Shown here: one piece after another, positions 1-8,236 of the stretch
Position numbering within the stretch: position 1 is the stretch's first letter
Layout of the letters: each line of letters starts with the position of its first letter
From: WFZT01 sp964398355
GTDB taxonomy: Bacteria; Hydrothermota; Hydrothermia; B15-G9; WFZT01
NCBI GenBank assembly: GCA_964398355.1
Contig: CAYNMM010000106.1
Location: 1-37,807 of the forward strand
Direction: 5' to 3'
DNA length: 37,807 nucleotides
The notes under the pieces: generated by a model
Database searches by the model: none
The model's input: only the letters and a program-made list of their open reading frames with translations
What the model was told of the DNA's origin: nothing
Made by a program: the position numbers and the translations under genes

Positions 1-155
1 GTGTGGGACATCTGTATTTACTGGAGAAGCTGGAGAAGATTTTACCTGAGGGGATATACCTTACAGGGGCAGCTTATCGTGGAATAGGGCTCCCTGATTG
101 TATAAATCAGGGACGCTCTGTGGCAAGAAAACTGGCTGAGAAGAAATTATTTTAA
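1..155 (+). CDS. hemY: Protoporphyrinogen oxidase (HemG/HemY type), C-terminal end only
   Basis: The gene enters from the left edge, so only about the last 50 residues are visible, read in the frame starting at base 3. They include T-G-A-A-Y-R-G-I-G-L-P-D-C-I, the conserved C-terminal FAD-binding signature of oxygen-dependent type protoporphyrinogen oxidases, followed by the usual short basic helix. The family oxidises protoporphyrinogen IX to protoporphyrin IX late in heme synthesis, with FAD, at the membrane. The stop codon lies inside the end of the convergent BNR-repeat gene, giving a 9-nt tail-to-tail overlap. The family call rests on one strong motif; hemG and hemY names are both used for this family. 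Confidence 0.85.
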   Translation, partial: VGHLYLLEKLEKILPEGIYLTGAAYRGIGLPDCINQGRSVARKLAEKKLF

Positions 156-2525
156 CACTTCAAATTTGAAAGTCCTTCCCTGTCCTGACGTTGTTAACCG
201 GGCAAAATAGATTCCAGAGTTCAAATTGCCATCAATTATAAATACCCTCCGATCTGAAATTATGTTTTCTCTTAAAAGTCTGCCTGATACGGAATAGATT
301 TTTAGAGTATATGTAACTTCTGGATTCAACCCTCTAAGGATTACTGAACCTTTTCTTAAGTACTGTAACGCAACGTGGGTATAGGGATCAAGTGTATGCT
401 CTGCCACTTCTGTTGTAACGAGAGGAGCTCTCCACATTCCACGGCCATGAGTTGCAGCAACAATAAAATTGTTCGCAGTATCAATTTTGAGTTCATAAAC
501 AGCCAGGTGAGGCATTGCGGCTGGATTCCAGCTTGTTCCGTCGTCAGTAGAGTAGTAAACTCCATAATTGGTTCCTACGTAGATGATATGTGGATTTTTT
601 GTAAAATCTACTGCAAGGGAGAGGCCTTCGAGTCCAGCCGGGAGAGACCCGGTAACACTGGTCCAGCGAACACCTCCATTTGTTGATTTTAAGATTCTCC
701 ACCCGGACACTGCATTGATAACAGCATAAATTTCCTGATCATTGTAGGGATTTATGACAATATCATTAATTCTCTTTCCGCGGAAGAATCCGCCTCCTAT
801 CCTTGTCCAGGTAGCTCCTCCATCGCTTGTTTTAAACATAAAGCCATCGCTACTTCCCGTATAAATAACATCTGGATTGGAAGGTGAGACGACTAATGAA
901 AGCAGAACACCGTTTGAAGTACTTGTCAGATCATCACTTATGACTCTCCAGCTATTCCCATAATTAACACTTTTCCAGACCCTATAAGTTCCCACATACA
1001 GGACATTATGATTATGTGGATCAATTACAAACGGACCATTGGCCCAGCTTGCGCGATCACCAGAAGTTACCCAGGGCCCTGCAATATCATCGAGATAGTA
1101 ACCATTATGGTATTTGTAAATATTTCTGAGCTGTACATAAGAAGTGAAGAAATAAGATGGGTCATACCAGTCAAAAGCACATGGACCTCCATCTCCACCA
1201 GAGATCTCATTCCAGATCAAAGAACCAGAATACATAGGAGTTCCATTATCCTGAGTGCCTCCAAGGATACTGTCCCTATAAGTAGGATGTATAGCAAGGG
1301 TGTAAAACTGAGTTATACCGAGAGTTGCATTCAAATTTATCCATGTGGCACCTGGAGAGGTGGTTTTCCATATTCCTCCATCATTTCCAACCCACAGGGT
1401 ACCATCTGATCCAATGGCCAGAGCCTGCATATCCGGATGCAACCTTGAGCCATCTGATGCAACGGTAATGTCAGTCCATGAGGCACCTCCATCCGTTGTC
1501 ATGACAAGTCCATGATAATTAAAATTGTAGGGAAAAACTCCACCTGCATACACAATGTTAGAATTTGAAGGATCAACTATAATACAGTGGTCATAGAAGC
1601 CCTGAGGTCGCAAATAATCCGGTGTATTTGTAAGCTGTGTCCACGTATCTCCGCCATCAATGGTTTTATAGAGACCAAGCAAACCATAAGTAGCCATAGA
1701 GGTAAAACTTGCATAAAGGACAGAGGGATTTGATGGAGAAATTGCAAGTTCAAGCCTCCCAAATCCTCCCGTAGGTAAGCCATCTGTCAATTTCGTCCAT
1801 GTAAATCCTCTATCTGTAGACCTGTAAATGCCATTTGACATTATAGCTGCATACATGATATCCGGATTGGACGGATTAACTTCGATGTCGTTACAGTCAT
1901 TGTATCCCAGTATTGTATTCCAGGAAGTTCCTCCGTCCTGTGAGATCACAAGTCCAATATTGCTTGCAACCAGAATTACATCTGGATTTCCTGGTAACAC
2001 AACCACTTTGGCGATATAGGACCCTACTTCTTCAGTGGTAGCAATCTTCTGCCACGAAGATCCTCCATCAACGGATTTATAAAGTCCATCACCGTAATAA
2101 CAATCACCAGAGTAATGGAGTTCCCCTGTTCCAAAATAGAGAATATTATGGTCATCCGGGTCAATCGTTATATATCCAGCGGCAAGTGTGGGGAGACCGT
2201 CAGTCAAAGGTGTCCAGTGTAAACCACCGTCTACAGTTTTCCACACACCTCCCTGGGCACCTGTTAAATAAACTATGTGCGGATTCGTTGGATCAACTGC
2301 TATAGAGGTTACTCGCCCACTCACATATCCTCCACCGGACCAGTGTTCACCATATATCGGCTGTGGTCCAATGAATGTCCAGGATTTGTAGTCTACGGAA
2401 GAAAAAACTTTCCCCTTTAAGGCCATTTCAATCTTCGACTTTGCAATAGAATCCAACACATCTGGTCCTCTGTATTGAACCAGAGGTTGTAACTGGGAAA
2501 TAATTACAAGCAGGATACTTAGCAT
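147..2525 (-). CDS. Exported BNR-repeat (VPS10/sialidase-like) protein with T9SS-type C-terminal tail
   Basis: 792 residues. A short hydrophobic N-terminus (1-12) suggests a signal peptide. The body carries about eleven BNR/Asp-box motifs of the S/T-x-D-x-G-x-x-W type, at roughly 97, 151, 195, 236, 288, 343, 389, 519, 566, 614 and 659, separated by stretches such as V-D-P-x-N-P-x-x-x-Y. This is the signature of paired seven-bladed propellers as in GH74 xyloglucanases and VPS10-like photosystem-assembly or sialidase-fold proteins. The last ~80 residues (L-K-I-Y-S-V-S-G-R-L-L, then G-N-L-N-S-G-I-Y-F-A-R-L) match the type IX secretion sorting domain type A. The start follows GGAGG at 7 nt. It lies 44 nt after nth on the same strand. 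Substrate and catalytic activity cannot be told; surface display is inferred. Confidence 0.85.
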   Translation of the reverse strand: MLSILLVIISQLQPLVQYRGPDVLDSIAKSKIEMALKGKVFSSVDYKSWTFIGPQPIYGEHWSGGGYVSGRVTSIAVDPTNPHIVYLTGAQGGVWKTVDGGLHWTPLTDGLPTLAAGYITIDPDDHNILYFGTGELHYSGDCYYGDGLYKSVDGGSSWQKIATTEEVGSYIAKVVVLPGNPDVILVASNIGLVISQDGGTSWNTILGYNDCNDIEVNPSNPDIMYAAIMSNGIYRSTDRGFTWTKLTDGLPTGGFGRLELAISPSNPSVLYASFTSMATYGLLGLYKTIDGGDTWTQLTNTPDYLRPQGFYDHCIIVDPSNSNIVYAGGVFPYNFNYHGLVMTTDGGASWTDITVASDGSRLHPDMQALAIGSDGTLWVGNDGGIWKTTSPGATWINLNATLGITQFYTLAIHPTYRDSILGGTQDNGTPMYSGSLIWNEISGGDGGPCAFDWYDPSYFFTSYVQLRNIYKYHNGYYLDDIAGPWVTSGDRASWANGPFVIDPHNHNVLYVGTYRVWKSVNYGNSWRVISDDLTSTSNGVLLSLVVSPSNPDVIYTGSSDGFMFKTSDGGATWTRIGGGFFRGKRINDIVINPYNDQEIYAVINAVSGWRILKSTNGGVRWTSVTGSLPAGLEGLSLAVDFTKNPHIIYVGTNYGVYYSTDDGTSWNPAAMPHLAVYELKIDTANNFIVAATHGRGMWRAPLVTTEVAEHTLDPYTHVALQYLRKGSVILRGLNPEVTYTLKIYSVSGRLLRENIISDRRVFIIDGNLNSGIYFARLTTSGQGRTFKFEVLK

Positions 2526-2569
2526 CTCTAACCTCCTCTCATTTTACTGAATTCAAATGTAAAAATAAA

Positions 2570-3241
2570 TTATGGTGAATGGCTCTTCTTCACCTTCTTT
2601 TTAGAATAAGGACAGAATTCACGAATGGGACAAATATTGCACTTTGGGCCAACAGGTTTACAGATCGTTTGGCCAAAAGCCACAAGGATACTATTGTACT
2701 CTCGCCACCACTTTCTGGGCAAAATTTTCATGAGGGCAAGTTCAGTCTCTTCGGGCGTCTTTGTGTTCACGATTCCCCACCTGTTTGAAATCCTATGTAC
2801 ATGAGTATCCACACATATAGCATCCTTTCCAAATGCTTCAGAGAGAACAAGATTTGCCGTCTTCCTGCCAACACCAGGCAACTCTAAAAGTTCCTCCAGG
2901 GTATCTGGTACTTTCCCATCGTACTTTTCGAGGAGAATACGTGAAATTTTCTTTAAGGTCCTGGCCTTGTTTCTATAAAATCCAACAGGATAAATAATCT
3001 CTTCAAGTTCTTGATCTGGAATTTTAAGGATTTCTTCCGGTGTTTTTGCTCTCTGTAGGAGTTTCTCAGTGGCTACAGCTGTAACTTCATCCTTCGTCCT
3101 GAGACTCAATATTGTGGAAACAAGAATCTGAAAAGGGTCCCGGGTTCTCTTGGAAACCAGCGTAACGATTGGAGCATTCCAATTTGTCCGTTCCCGTTCA
3201 AGGATTTTTAAAACCTCATCGATAGGGAATTTTCGCTTCAT
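2570..3241 (-). CDS. nth: Endonuclease III (base-excision DNA glycosylase/AP lyase)
   Basis: 223 residues, near the usual length. The helix-hairpin-helix L-P-G-V-G-R-K-T-A (121-129) supplies the Schiff-base lysine K127, and V-D-T-H-V gives the catalytic aspartate D145. Cysteines 194, 201, 204 and 210 form the C-x6-C-x2-C-x5-C [4Fe-4S] site at the C-terminus. The enzyme removes oxidised pyrimidines and nicks the abasic site. The start is preceded by GGAG at about 7 nt and lies inside the end of the Nudix gene (26-nt overlap), so translation of the two is probably coupled. It closes a run with the ERCC4 nuclease and the Nudix hydrolase. A lysine-rich tail (214-223) follows the cluster. Confidence 0.96.
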   Translation of the reverse strand: MKRKFPIDEVLKILERERTNWNAPIVTLVSKRTRDPFQILVSTILSLRTKDEVTAVATEKLLQRAKTPEEILKIPDQELEEIIYPVGFYRNKARTLKKISRILLEKYDGKVPDTLEELLELPGVGRKTANLVLSEAFGKDAICVDTHVHRISNRWGIVNTKTPEETELALMKILPRKWWREYNSILVAFGQTICKPVGPKCNICPIREFCPYSKKKVKKSHSP

Positions 3242-3767
3242 TCAGTACTCCAATTAATTTTTTGATAATCCTGTAAGTCGCACCCCATATTGTATGGCTT
3301 CCACACTGAAATATTGACCAGAGCAATGGATGATATTTCTCACAATCTTTAAGCTCATCTATATTTACCGTGAAAATCTCAGCTACTTCTTCAGGATTAA
3401 TTTTGTAACTTACATTATTGTCAATCAAAGCAACAATAGGATATATGAAAAAATCAGATAGTCGCGTTTTTTCCACTCTCAGAGCTCCAAGAACCTCAAT
3501 TTTTTTTGGTGAGATACCGATTTCTTCTTCAAATTCCCTCAGAGCTGTTTGGAGAGGACCTTCGTTCTCTTCCGGCCTACCACCAGGGAATGCGATCTGG
3601 CCTCTAAAAGATGCCAGTGTGTCTGAACGTCTCGTAAGTAACAATTTCAGACGCTCACTCCAGACAATCGGCACCACAACTGCTGATACCCTGTAAACTC
3701 TCCCATAAGATTTGGGAATTGGAAGTAAATGATCTTTTAACACCCTCATGAATTCACTCTTTCTCAT
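3216..3767 (-). CDS. Nudix hydrolase, CoA-pyrophosphatase-like (NudL/NUDT8 group)
   Basis: 183 residues from the ATG at 3767. The Nudix box G-x5-E-x7-R-E-F-E-E-E-I-G-I (about 63-85) is perfect, and just before it L-L-T-R-R-S ... G-Q-I-A-F-P-G-G matches most of the UPF0035 motif of coenzyme A diphosphatases; the arginine normally four residues after the serine is alanine here, so substrate may differ. Longer upstream reading (to 3854) is open but would overlap the ERCC4 gene by 101 nt and adds no domain. ATG 3767 overlaps that gene by 14 nt; ATG 3749, 4 nt after its stop and preceded by a GAGAAAGAG stretch, is an equally good choice. Likely role is clearance of CoA derivatives or damaged nucleotides. 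Confidence 0.85.
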   Translation of the reverse strand: MRKSEFMRVLKDHLLPIPKSYGRVYRVSAVVVPIVWSERLKLLLTRRSDTLASFRGQIAFPGGRPEENEGPLQTALREFEEEIGISPKKIEVLGALRVEKTRLSDFFIYPIVALIDNNVSYKINPEEVAEIFTVNIDELKDCEKYHPLLWSIFQCGSHTIWGATYRIIKKLIGVLNEAKIPYR

Positions 3768-4401
3768 GATATTCTCTGATAACAAATTCGAGGAATTTTT
3801 CAACCCGTTTTGGGCCAAATCCCCTGATATCCAACAGCTCTCCAGGAGTTGCATTCACAAGATTTTTGATACTTTTAAATTTTTCGAGAAGTGACTTTGC
3901 CCTCCTGGTCCCAATACCAGGAAAGGCTTCCACAACCCTCAAAATTTCATCCTCAGGTGTCAAAGCCTTTCTTTTGTAAAAAAGACTCCTATCATCATCG
4001 AGATTAATCTTTTCCCGTATTGCAATCACTTTAAGAAATTTTGCAGTTTCGAACGAATTTGTAGTCATAATGGTGGGTATGCCAAATCCTATAGTTATCA
4101 GAGCAAGTGAATGTAGTATTGCGTTTTGACTCATCCCCATCGCAGAAAAAAGTCCTTTACCTTCGATTATAATCAACGCCTTTTCTGACGCATCTCTCAG
4201 CTCGTAAAGTTGTCTCTGGAACCTCTTCAGTTTCAAAGACTTTATAAAATCCTGTACTGTCTTTCTTTCAACTATGATACCTGGCTGAGGAGAATAATCC
4301 CCCACCGGTAAAGTAGCAAAGAGTACCTTTACACCGAGGTCTTTTAACAATTCTGGTACTTTCGATTTCTTCTCCCGTATGTCAACTATTACTGTCGCCA
4401 T
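3754..4401 (-). CDS. Stand-alone ERCC4 (XPF-type) nuclease with C-terminal HhH2 domain
   Basis: 215 residues. The N-terminal domain has V-D-I-R-E (6-10), G-D-Y (34-36) and V-E-R-K-T-V-Q-D (44-51), the metal-binding G-D-Y...E-R-K-x3-D core of XPF/Mus81/Hef nucleases. Residues 158-205 hold two helix-hairpin-helix motifs (F-P-G-I-G-T-R-R-A and I-R-G-F-G-P-K-R-V). There is no helicase domain. In eukaryotes and archaea this family cuts branched or flap DNA near junctions; that activity is inferred here. The start codon shares one base with the YitT stop (TGATG), so it is co-translated with it. Architecture resembles short crenarchaeal XPF; it is uncommon in bacteria. Confidence 0.9.
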   Translation of the reverse strand: MATVIVDIREKKSKVPELLKDLGVKVLFATLPVGDYSPQPGIIVERKTVQDFIKSLKLKRFQRQLYELRDASEKALIIIEGKGLFSAMGMSQNAILHSLALITIGFGIPTIMTTNSFETAKFLKVIAIREKINLDDDRSLFYKRKALTPEDEILRVVEAFPGIGTRRAKSLLEKFKSIKNLVNATPGELLDIRGFGPKRVEKFLEFVIREYHEKE

Positions 4402-5240
4402 CAGTCTATGGGTTTGAATCCTTCTCCAAGTACTTCTCTAACATGCGATACAAGGAGAAAGGCATCAGGATCAATCTCCTTTACAATTGACTTCAATTTC
4501 ACGAATTCCTTTCTTTTTAAAACCGTCAAGATAATTTTCCTCTCCTTTCCAGTGTAGGCACCTTCTCCATGAAGCAGCGTAGCCCCTCGTCTTACATCCT
4601 TCAGAATTCTCTCTTTTATCTTCTCGTACTTTTCTGAAACGATCATGACCTGGATTGAAGTCGTAACTCCTTCCAGGACCGTGTCGATTGTGAATGTGTT
4701 TACGATGACACCAAGTAGAGCATACATTCCTATATCTTTTCCAAAGAAAATACCTGCAAAGAGCGTGATGGTGAAATCCACTATCAAAAGTCCCCATGAT
4801 ACGTCCAGATTGGTTAATTTTCTCAAAATCATGGCGATAATATCTGTGCCACCTGTAGATGCTTCTCGCGAAAATACTATCGCCATACCTGTTCCCGAGA
4901 GGAAACATCCAAAGAGTACATTTAGAATGAGGTCGTTTGTGATACCTTCAGGAGGCAGAACTTTTGATAAAAAACCCACAATGACAGAATAGGCAATTGT
5001 TGCATAAATGGTCTTGAAACCGAAGCTCCTACCAAGAATTCTGAATGCAAGTACAAATAGAATTAAGTTGAGAACAAAGATTGTGTAACCCACATTAATG
5101 CCCAGAAGGTAATAAAGAATTATACCAATTCCAGAAATACCCCCGGCTGCAATTTTGTGAGGTATCAAGAAAAGGGTAAGACCCAGTGAAAGTATAAAAA
5201 CACCAGCAGTTATTATAATATAATCAACAATTTTCTTCAT
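4401..5240 (-). CDS. YitT-family membrane protein (YitT/DUF161 plus DUF2179)
   Basis: 279 residues. Five to six hydrophobic helices fill the first ~205 residues, with the family's glycine-rich stretches (A-A-G-G-I-S-G-I-G near 31 and the E-A-S-T-G-G-T-D-I-I-A motif near 127). The C-terminal ~70 residues form the soluble DUF2179 domain (T-L-L-H-G-E-G-A-Y-T-G, then D-P-D-A-F-L-L-V). The family is widespread in bacteria but its transported substrate is not established. The gene sits 34 nt after DUF2007 and overlaps the ERCC4 nuclease by one base. Confidence 0.92.
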   Translation of the reverse strand: MKKIVDYIIITAGVFILSLGLTLFLIPHKIAAGGISGIGIILYYLLGINVGYTIFVLNLILFVLAFRILGRSFGFKTIYATIAYSVIVGFLSKVLPPEGITNDLILNVLFGCFLSGTGMAIVFSREASTGGTDIIAMILRKLTNLDVSWGLLIVDFTITLFAGIFFGKDIGMYALLGVIVNTFTIDTVLEGVTTSIQVMIVSEKYEKIKERILKDVRRGATLLHGEGAYTGKERKIILTVLKRKEFVKLKSIVKEIDPDAFLLVSHVREVLGEGFKPID

Positions 5241-5274
5241 GGAAATTAAATGTTACAGCAATTCAGAGGGAGAG

Positions 5275-5481
5275 TTAATCTTCGAGCAGTTTTTCAGCTT
5301 CCTCGAAATAATCTTCTGGAACAAGAATTTTTACCTGTCCCAATCCATCAACCGTCAACCCATAAATTTGTCCAATTGCCTCGTAATCAAGTTTTACAGG
5401 AATGTTATTTGACTCCAGTAAACCCTTAATGATATGGGCTTCAGCAAGTCCGTTGACAATTTTAACCACAATCCAGTTCAC
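5275..5481 (-). CDS. DUF2007 small protein (putative signal-transducing family)
   Basis: 68 residues, GTG start. The pattern W-I-V-V-K-I-V-N-G-L-A-E-A-H-I-I-K-G-L-L-E-S-N-N-I-P-V, followed by V-K-I-L-V-P-E-D-Y-F-E-E-A-E-K-L-L, is the DUF2007 ferredoxin-like fold found in many bacteria, where it may resemble the PII-like regulators in shape. No active site is visible and no function is known. It follows the hairpin terminator after kbl and precedes the YitT gene; no good ribosome-binding site is seen before the GTG. Confidence 0.85.
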   Translation of the reverse strand: MNWIVVKIVNGLAEAHIIKGLLESNNIPVKLDYEAIGQIYGLTVDGLGQVKILVPEDYFEEAEKLLED

Positions 5482-5490
5482 GTTTTTAGA

Positions 5491-5519
5491 AAAATTTGGG
5501 GAGGCGATAAAGCCTCCCC
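5491..5519 (-). terminator. Hairpin terminator after kbl
   Basis: An 8-bp perfect G/C-rich stem (5498-5505 with 5512-5519, loop of six) lies 8 nt past the kbl stop. Read on the minus strand it is followed by AAATTTTTCT, a fair U-tract. It should end most tdh-kbl transcripts, so the downstream DUF2007-to-nth genes depend on read-through or on a weak promoter I could not identify. Confidence 0.75.
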
Positions 5520-5527
5520 GCGAAACG

Positions 5528-6709
5528 TTATTGAATCACACCGAGTTCTTTGCCAACTTTCGCAAACTTTTCAAGGGCAAAATCAAGATCATCCTTTGTA
5601 TGAGTTGCAGAAATCATGACCCTGATTCTTGCCTTCCCTCTTGGTACAGTCGGATACCCTATTGCCTGCGCAAAAATGCCTTCCTCAAATAATCTCTTTG
5701 AGAATTCCTGAGCAGTCTTCGCCTCTCCAAGCATAACAGGGGTTATCGGTGTCTGACTCTTCCCGGTGTCAAAACCAAGAGCCTTCATATTCTCTTTGAA
5801 ATATCTGGCATTATCCCACAGTTTTTGAACAAGCTCATCAGATTCCGTAAGGATGTCTACAGCAGCGATTGATGCAGCAACATCAGGTGGTGTTACTGCA
5901 CTGGAAAACAAAAATGGACGTGCCTTCTGTCTCAAGAATTCTATCATTTCTCTTGAGCCAGCAACGTATCCTCCCACAACTCCAAACGCTTTTGAGAGCG
6001 TTCCAACTTCAATATCTACCTTACCATGAAGACCAAAGTGATCAACAATTCCTCTTCCACCTCTACCAAGCACACCTTCTCCGTGAGCGTCATCAACCAT
6101 CATGATAGCACCGTATTTTTCTGCAATCTCTGCTATATCAGGTAAAGGTGCAATATCGCCGTCCATTGAAAAAACGCCATCCGTGACTACCAATTTCCTC
6201 CTGAATTTTGACCCCTCTTCTTTCAACTTTTTCTCAAGATCCTCAGGATCATTGTGATTGTATCTAATTATTGTCGCCCTCGAGAGCCTTGAACCATCAA
6301 TTATTGAAGCATGGTTAAGCTCATCAGAAAATATGGCATCTTTTCTTCCAACAAGAGCCGGGATAGTTGCAAGATTCGCATTAAAGCCACTCTGGAAAGA
6401 AATTGTTGCCTCAGCTCCTTTGAATTCAGCAAGTTTTTTCTCAAGCTCATGATGCAGTGTCATGGTTCCTGCAATTGTCCTGACAGCAGCCGGCCCAACA
6501 CCGAACTTTTCAATAGCCTCTTTCGCCCTTTCCCTTAACGAGGGGTGATTTGCAAAGCCAAGATAATTGTTAGAGCAGAGATTCAAAACTTTTTTCCCAT
6601 CCACTACTATCCAAGCACCCTGTGGAGATTCGATTGTACGAATTATTATGTACAGCCCTTCTTTTTTAAGATTCTCTATTTCATCGTGGATAAAATCCAA
6701 CTTTCCCAT
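5528..6709 (-). CDS. kbl: Glycine C-acetyltransferase (2-amino-3-ketobutyrate CoA ligase)
   Basis: 393 residues, full length for this PLP-dependent alpha-oxoamine synthase. The PLP lysine is K240 in G-T-L-S-K-A-F-G; V-D-D-A-H-G-E-G (205-212) holds the pyridine-N aspartate and stacking histidine, and D-E-L-N-H-A-S (129-135) another conserved histidine. The enzyme cleaves 2-amino-3-ketobutyrate with CoA into glycine and acetyl-CoA. It starts 11 nt after tdh behind GGAGGTG, so the two form the threonine dehydrogenase pathway operon. Other alpha-oxoamine synthases (BioF, serine palmitoyltransferase) look similar; the tdh neighbour decides the call. Confidence 0.95.
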   Translation of the reverse strand: MGKLDFIHDEIENLKKEGLYIIIRTIESPQGAWIVVDGKKVLNLCSNNYLGFANHPSLRERAKEAIEKFGVGPAAVRTIAGTMTLHHELEKKLAEFKGAEATISFQSGFNANLATIPALVGRKDAIFSDELNHASIIDGSRLSRATIIRYNHNDPEDLEKKLKEEGSKFRRKLVVTDGVFSMDGDIAPLPDIAEIAEKYGAIMMVDDAHGEGVLGRGGRGIVDHFGLHGKVDIEVGTLSKAFGVVGGYVAGSREMIEFLRQKARPFLFSSAVTPPDVAASIAAVDILTESDELVQKLWDNARYFKENMKALGFDTGKSQTPITPVMLGEAKTAQEFSKRLFEEGIFAQAIGYPTVPRGKARIRVMISATHTKDDLDFALEKFAKVGKELGVIQ

Positions 6710-6720
6710 TTTTTCACCTC

Positions 6721-7749
6721 CTAAAATTCCATAACTATTTTTGCAGCCTCCTTTTTAATAAGTAGCTGCATGCCTTTCTCAATTTCATCAATTTTTAATT
6801 GATGTGTTATTATAGGGGTTAGATCGACCTTCCCGCTGGCGAGAAAAGCAGTTGTCTGATACCATGTTTGAAAGATCCTACGCCCTGTGATTCCATATAC
6901 TCTGACACCTTTAAAAATTATGTCTTCGGCAAAATCGATGGATATTTTCTTGTGTGGGATACCAAGGAGGGAAATGCGTCCTTCATTTCTGATGATCTTA
7001 AACATTTGATGGATAGCCGCTTCTGCGCCCGACATTTCGAGAACGACATCCACGCCAAGTCCACCTGTCTCGTCAAGGATAACTTCAATGGGATTTTCCT
7101 TCGAAGGGTTAATTAATCTATCGGCTCCCATTTTTTCTCCAAGTGATAGTCTAAATTCATAGGGTTCAATAAGAAAAACTCTGGCGGCACCGGAGGCCCT
7201 GGCGACAGCTACTGACATAAGACCAATAGGTCCACCGCCAAACACAGCAACTGTTTTAGCGGTTATATCTTCAACAAGGGTAGTATAAACGGCATTTCCA
7301 AAAGGCTCTTGCAAAGCTGCAACTTCAGGAGGAATGGTCCTATCTGTTTTCCACACATTTTGCTCAGGTACTTTGACATACTCAGCAAATGCACCATTTG
7401 TATCTACACCAAGGATTTTCAAATTTGAGCAAACATGAGGGTTCCCTGTCCTACACATGTAACAATGACCACAATAAAGGTGGGTCTCAGCTGAAACATA
7501 GTCCCCGGGATTAACTGACTTCACTTCCTTACCAATCTCTACAACTTCACCTACAAATTCATGTCCAAAAATAAGTGGGGGCTTTATTCTGGAGGCTGCC
7601 CATTCGTCCCACGTGTAAATATGGACATCGGTCCCGCAAATACTGTTTTTAATAACTTTAATTAATACATCGTGAGGCCCAACCTCCGGAATAGGGGCAT
7701 CAACAATTTCTAAACCCGGCCCCGGCCTTGTTTTCATAACTGCTTTCAT
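6721..7749 (-). CDS. tdh: L-threonine 3-dehydrogenase, zinc-dependent
   Basis: 342 residues of a medium-chain zinc dehydrogenase. Catalytic zinc ligands C38 (S-I-C-G-T-D), H63 and E64 (G-H-E-F-V-G) and structural zinc cysteines 93, 96, 99 and 107 are all present; G-G-G-P-I-G in the middle binds NAD. The family oxidises threonine to 2-amino-3-ketobutyrate, the substrate of the next gene, kbl. I chose the ATG at 7749: GGAGG at 7757-7761 is 7 nt before it, while the in-frame TTG at 7755 would be only 1 nt from that site. A TTGAAG-17-TATACT promoter lies directly upstream. Confidence 0.95.
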   Translation of the reverse strand: MKAVMKTRPGPGLEIVDAPIPEVGPHDVLIKVIKNSICGTDVHIYTWDEWAASRIKPPLIFGHEFVGEVVEIGKEVKSVNPGDYVSAETHLYCGHCYMCRTGNPHVCSNLKILGVDTNGAFAEYVKVPEQNVWKTDRTIPPEVAALQEPFGNAVYTTLVEDITAKTVAVFGGGPIGLMSVAVARASGAARVFLIEPYEFRLSLGEKMGADRLINPSKENPIEVILDETGGLGVDVVLEMSGAEAAIHQMFKIIRNEGRISLLGIPHKKISIDFAEDIIFKGVRVYGITGRRIFQTWYQTTAFLASGKVDLTPIITHQLKIDEIEKGMQLLIKKEAAKIVMEF

Positions 7750-7781
7750 CTTCAAGCCTCCTTGTAAAATATCCTCACCTT

Positions 7782-7810
7782 AGTATAATTCATGGATTTG
7801 AACCCTTCAA
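7782..7810 (-). promoter_or_regulatory. Promoter of the tdh-kbl operon
   Basis: On the minus strand TTGAAG (7805-7810), a 17-nt spacer and TATACT (7782-7787) match a housekeeping-sigma promoter, about 32 nt before the tdh ATG. No riboswitch or obvious operator palindrome is seen in the leader. Confidence 0.75.
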
Positions 7811-8191
7811 CAGAACCTGGCACTGTATCTGACAAAATTCGTTCTCCCCTCCCTCATACTCAAACGTACATCCAGAGATATCAAAAAAGCAAAGAAAAAA
7901 CTTACCGTATCCATAAATGATTAAAAATTGAATTAAATCCACGATATTCTCGTGATGGAGAACTAATAGAGGGTGGTAACAAGCAGAATTCCCGACATCC
8001 TGACCCTTCCCGGACGGAAAGGGAAACTCCCGTATTTCGTTTAATTTTGAAGGAAACCTTGAAACTTTAGATCCTCACCCTTCAGCCCTGAGGGTGTTTG
8101 AAAAATATTTACCAACAATAACCCCTCCTTTCACTTCACGGAAAAACTCTCTTCATTCCCCTCCTGCATGTGAGAATTCACCCACACTCTC

Positions 8192-8212
8192 CTCTCCCAC
8201 TTCGTGGGAGAG
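8192..8212. repeat. Short perfect hairpin
   Basis: CTCTCCCAC and GTGGGAGAG form a perfect 9-bp stem with a 3-nt loop (TTC). It sits just upstream of the 206-nt repeat, in a stretch (about 8178-8230) that is also partly similar to 29045-29080 next to the other repeat copy. No T-run follows, so it is not an ordinary terminator. Confidence 0.7.
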
Positions 8213-8236
8213 ACTACATCCTACATCCCCTTCAGC

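Noticed and set aside
3768..3854. N-terminal extension of the Nudix gene
   Set aside because: Lies wholly within the ERCC4 gene in another frame and adds no conserved sequence.
7753..7755. TTG start for tdh
   Set aside because: Only 1 nt from the GGAGG site; ATG 7749 has the proper 7-nt spacing.
7794..7804. GGTTCAAATCC on the minus strand, resembling a tRNA T-loop
   Set aside because: No T-stem pairing, acceptor stem or anticodon arm around it; it lies in the tdh promoter spacer.
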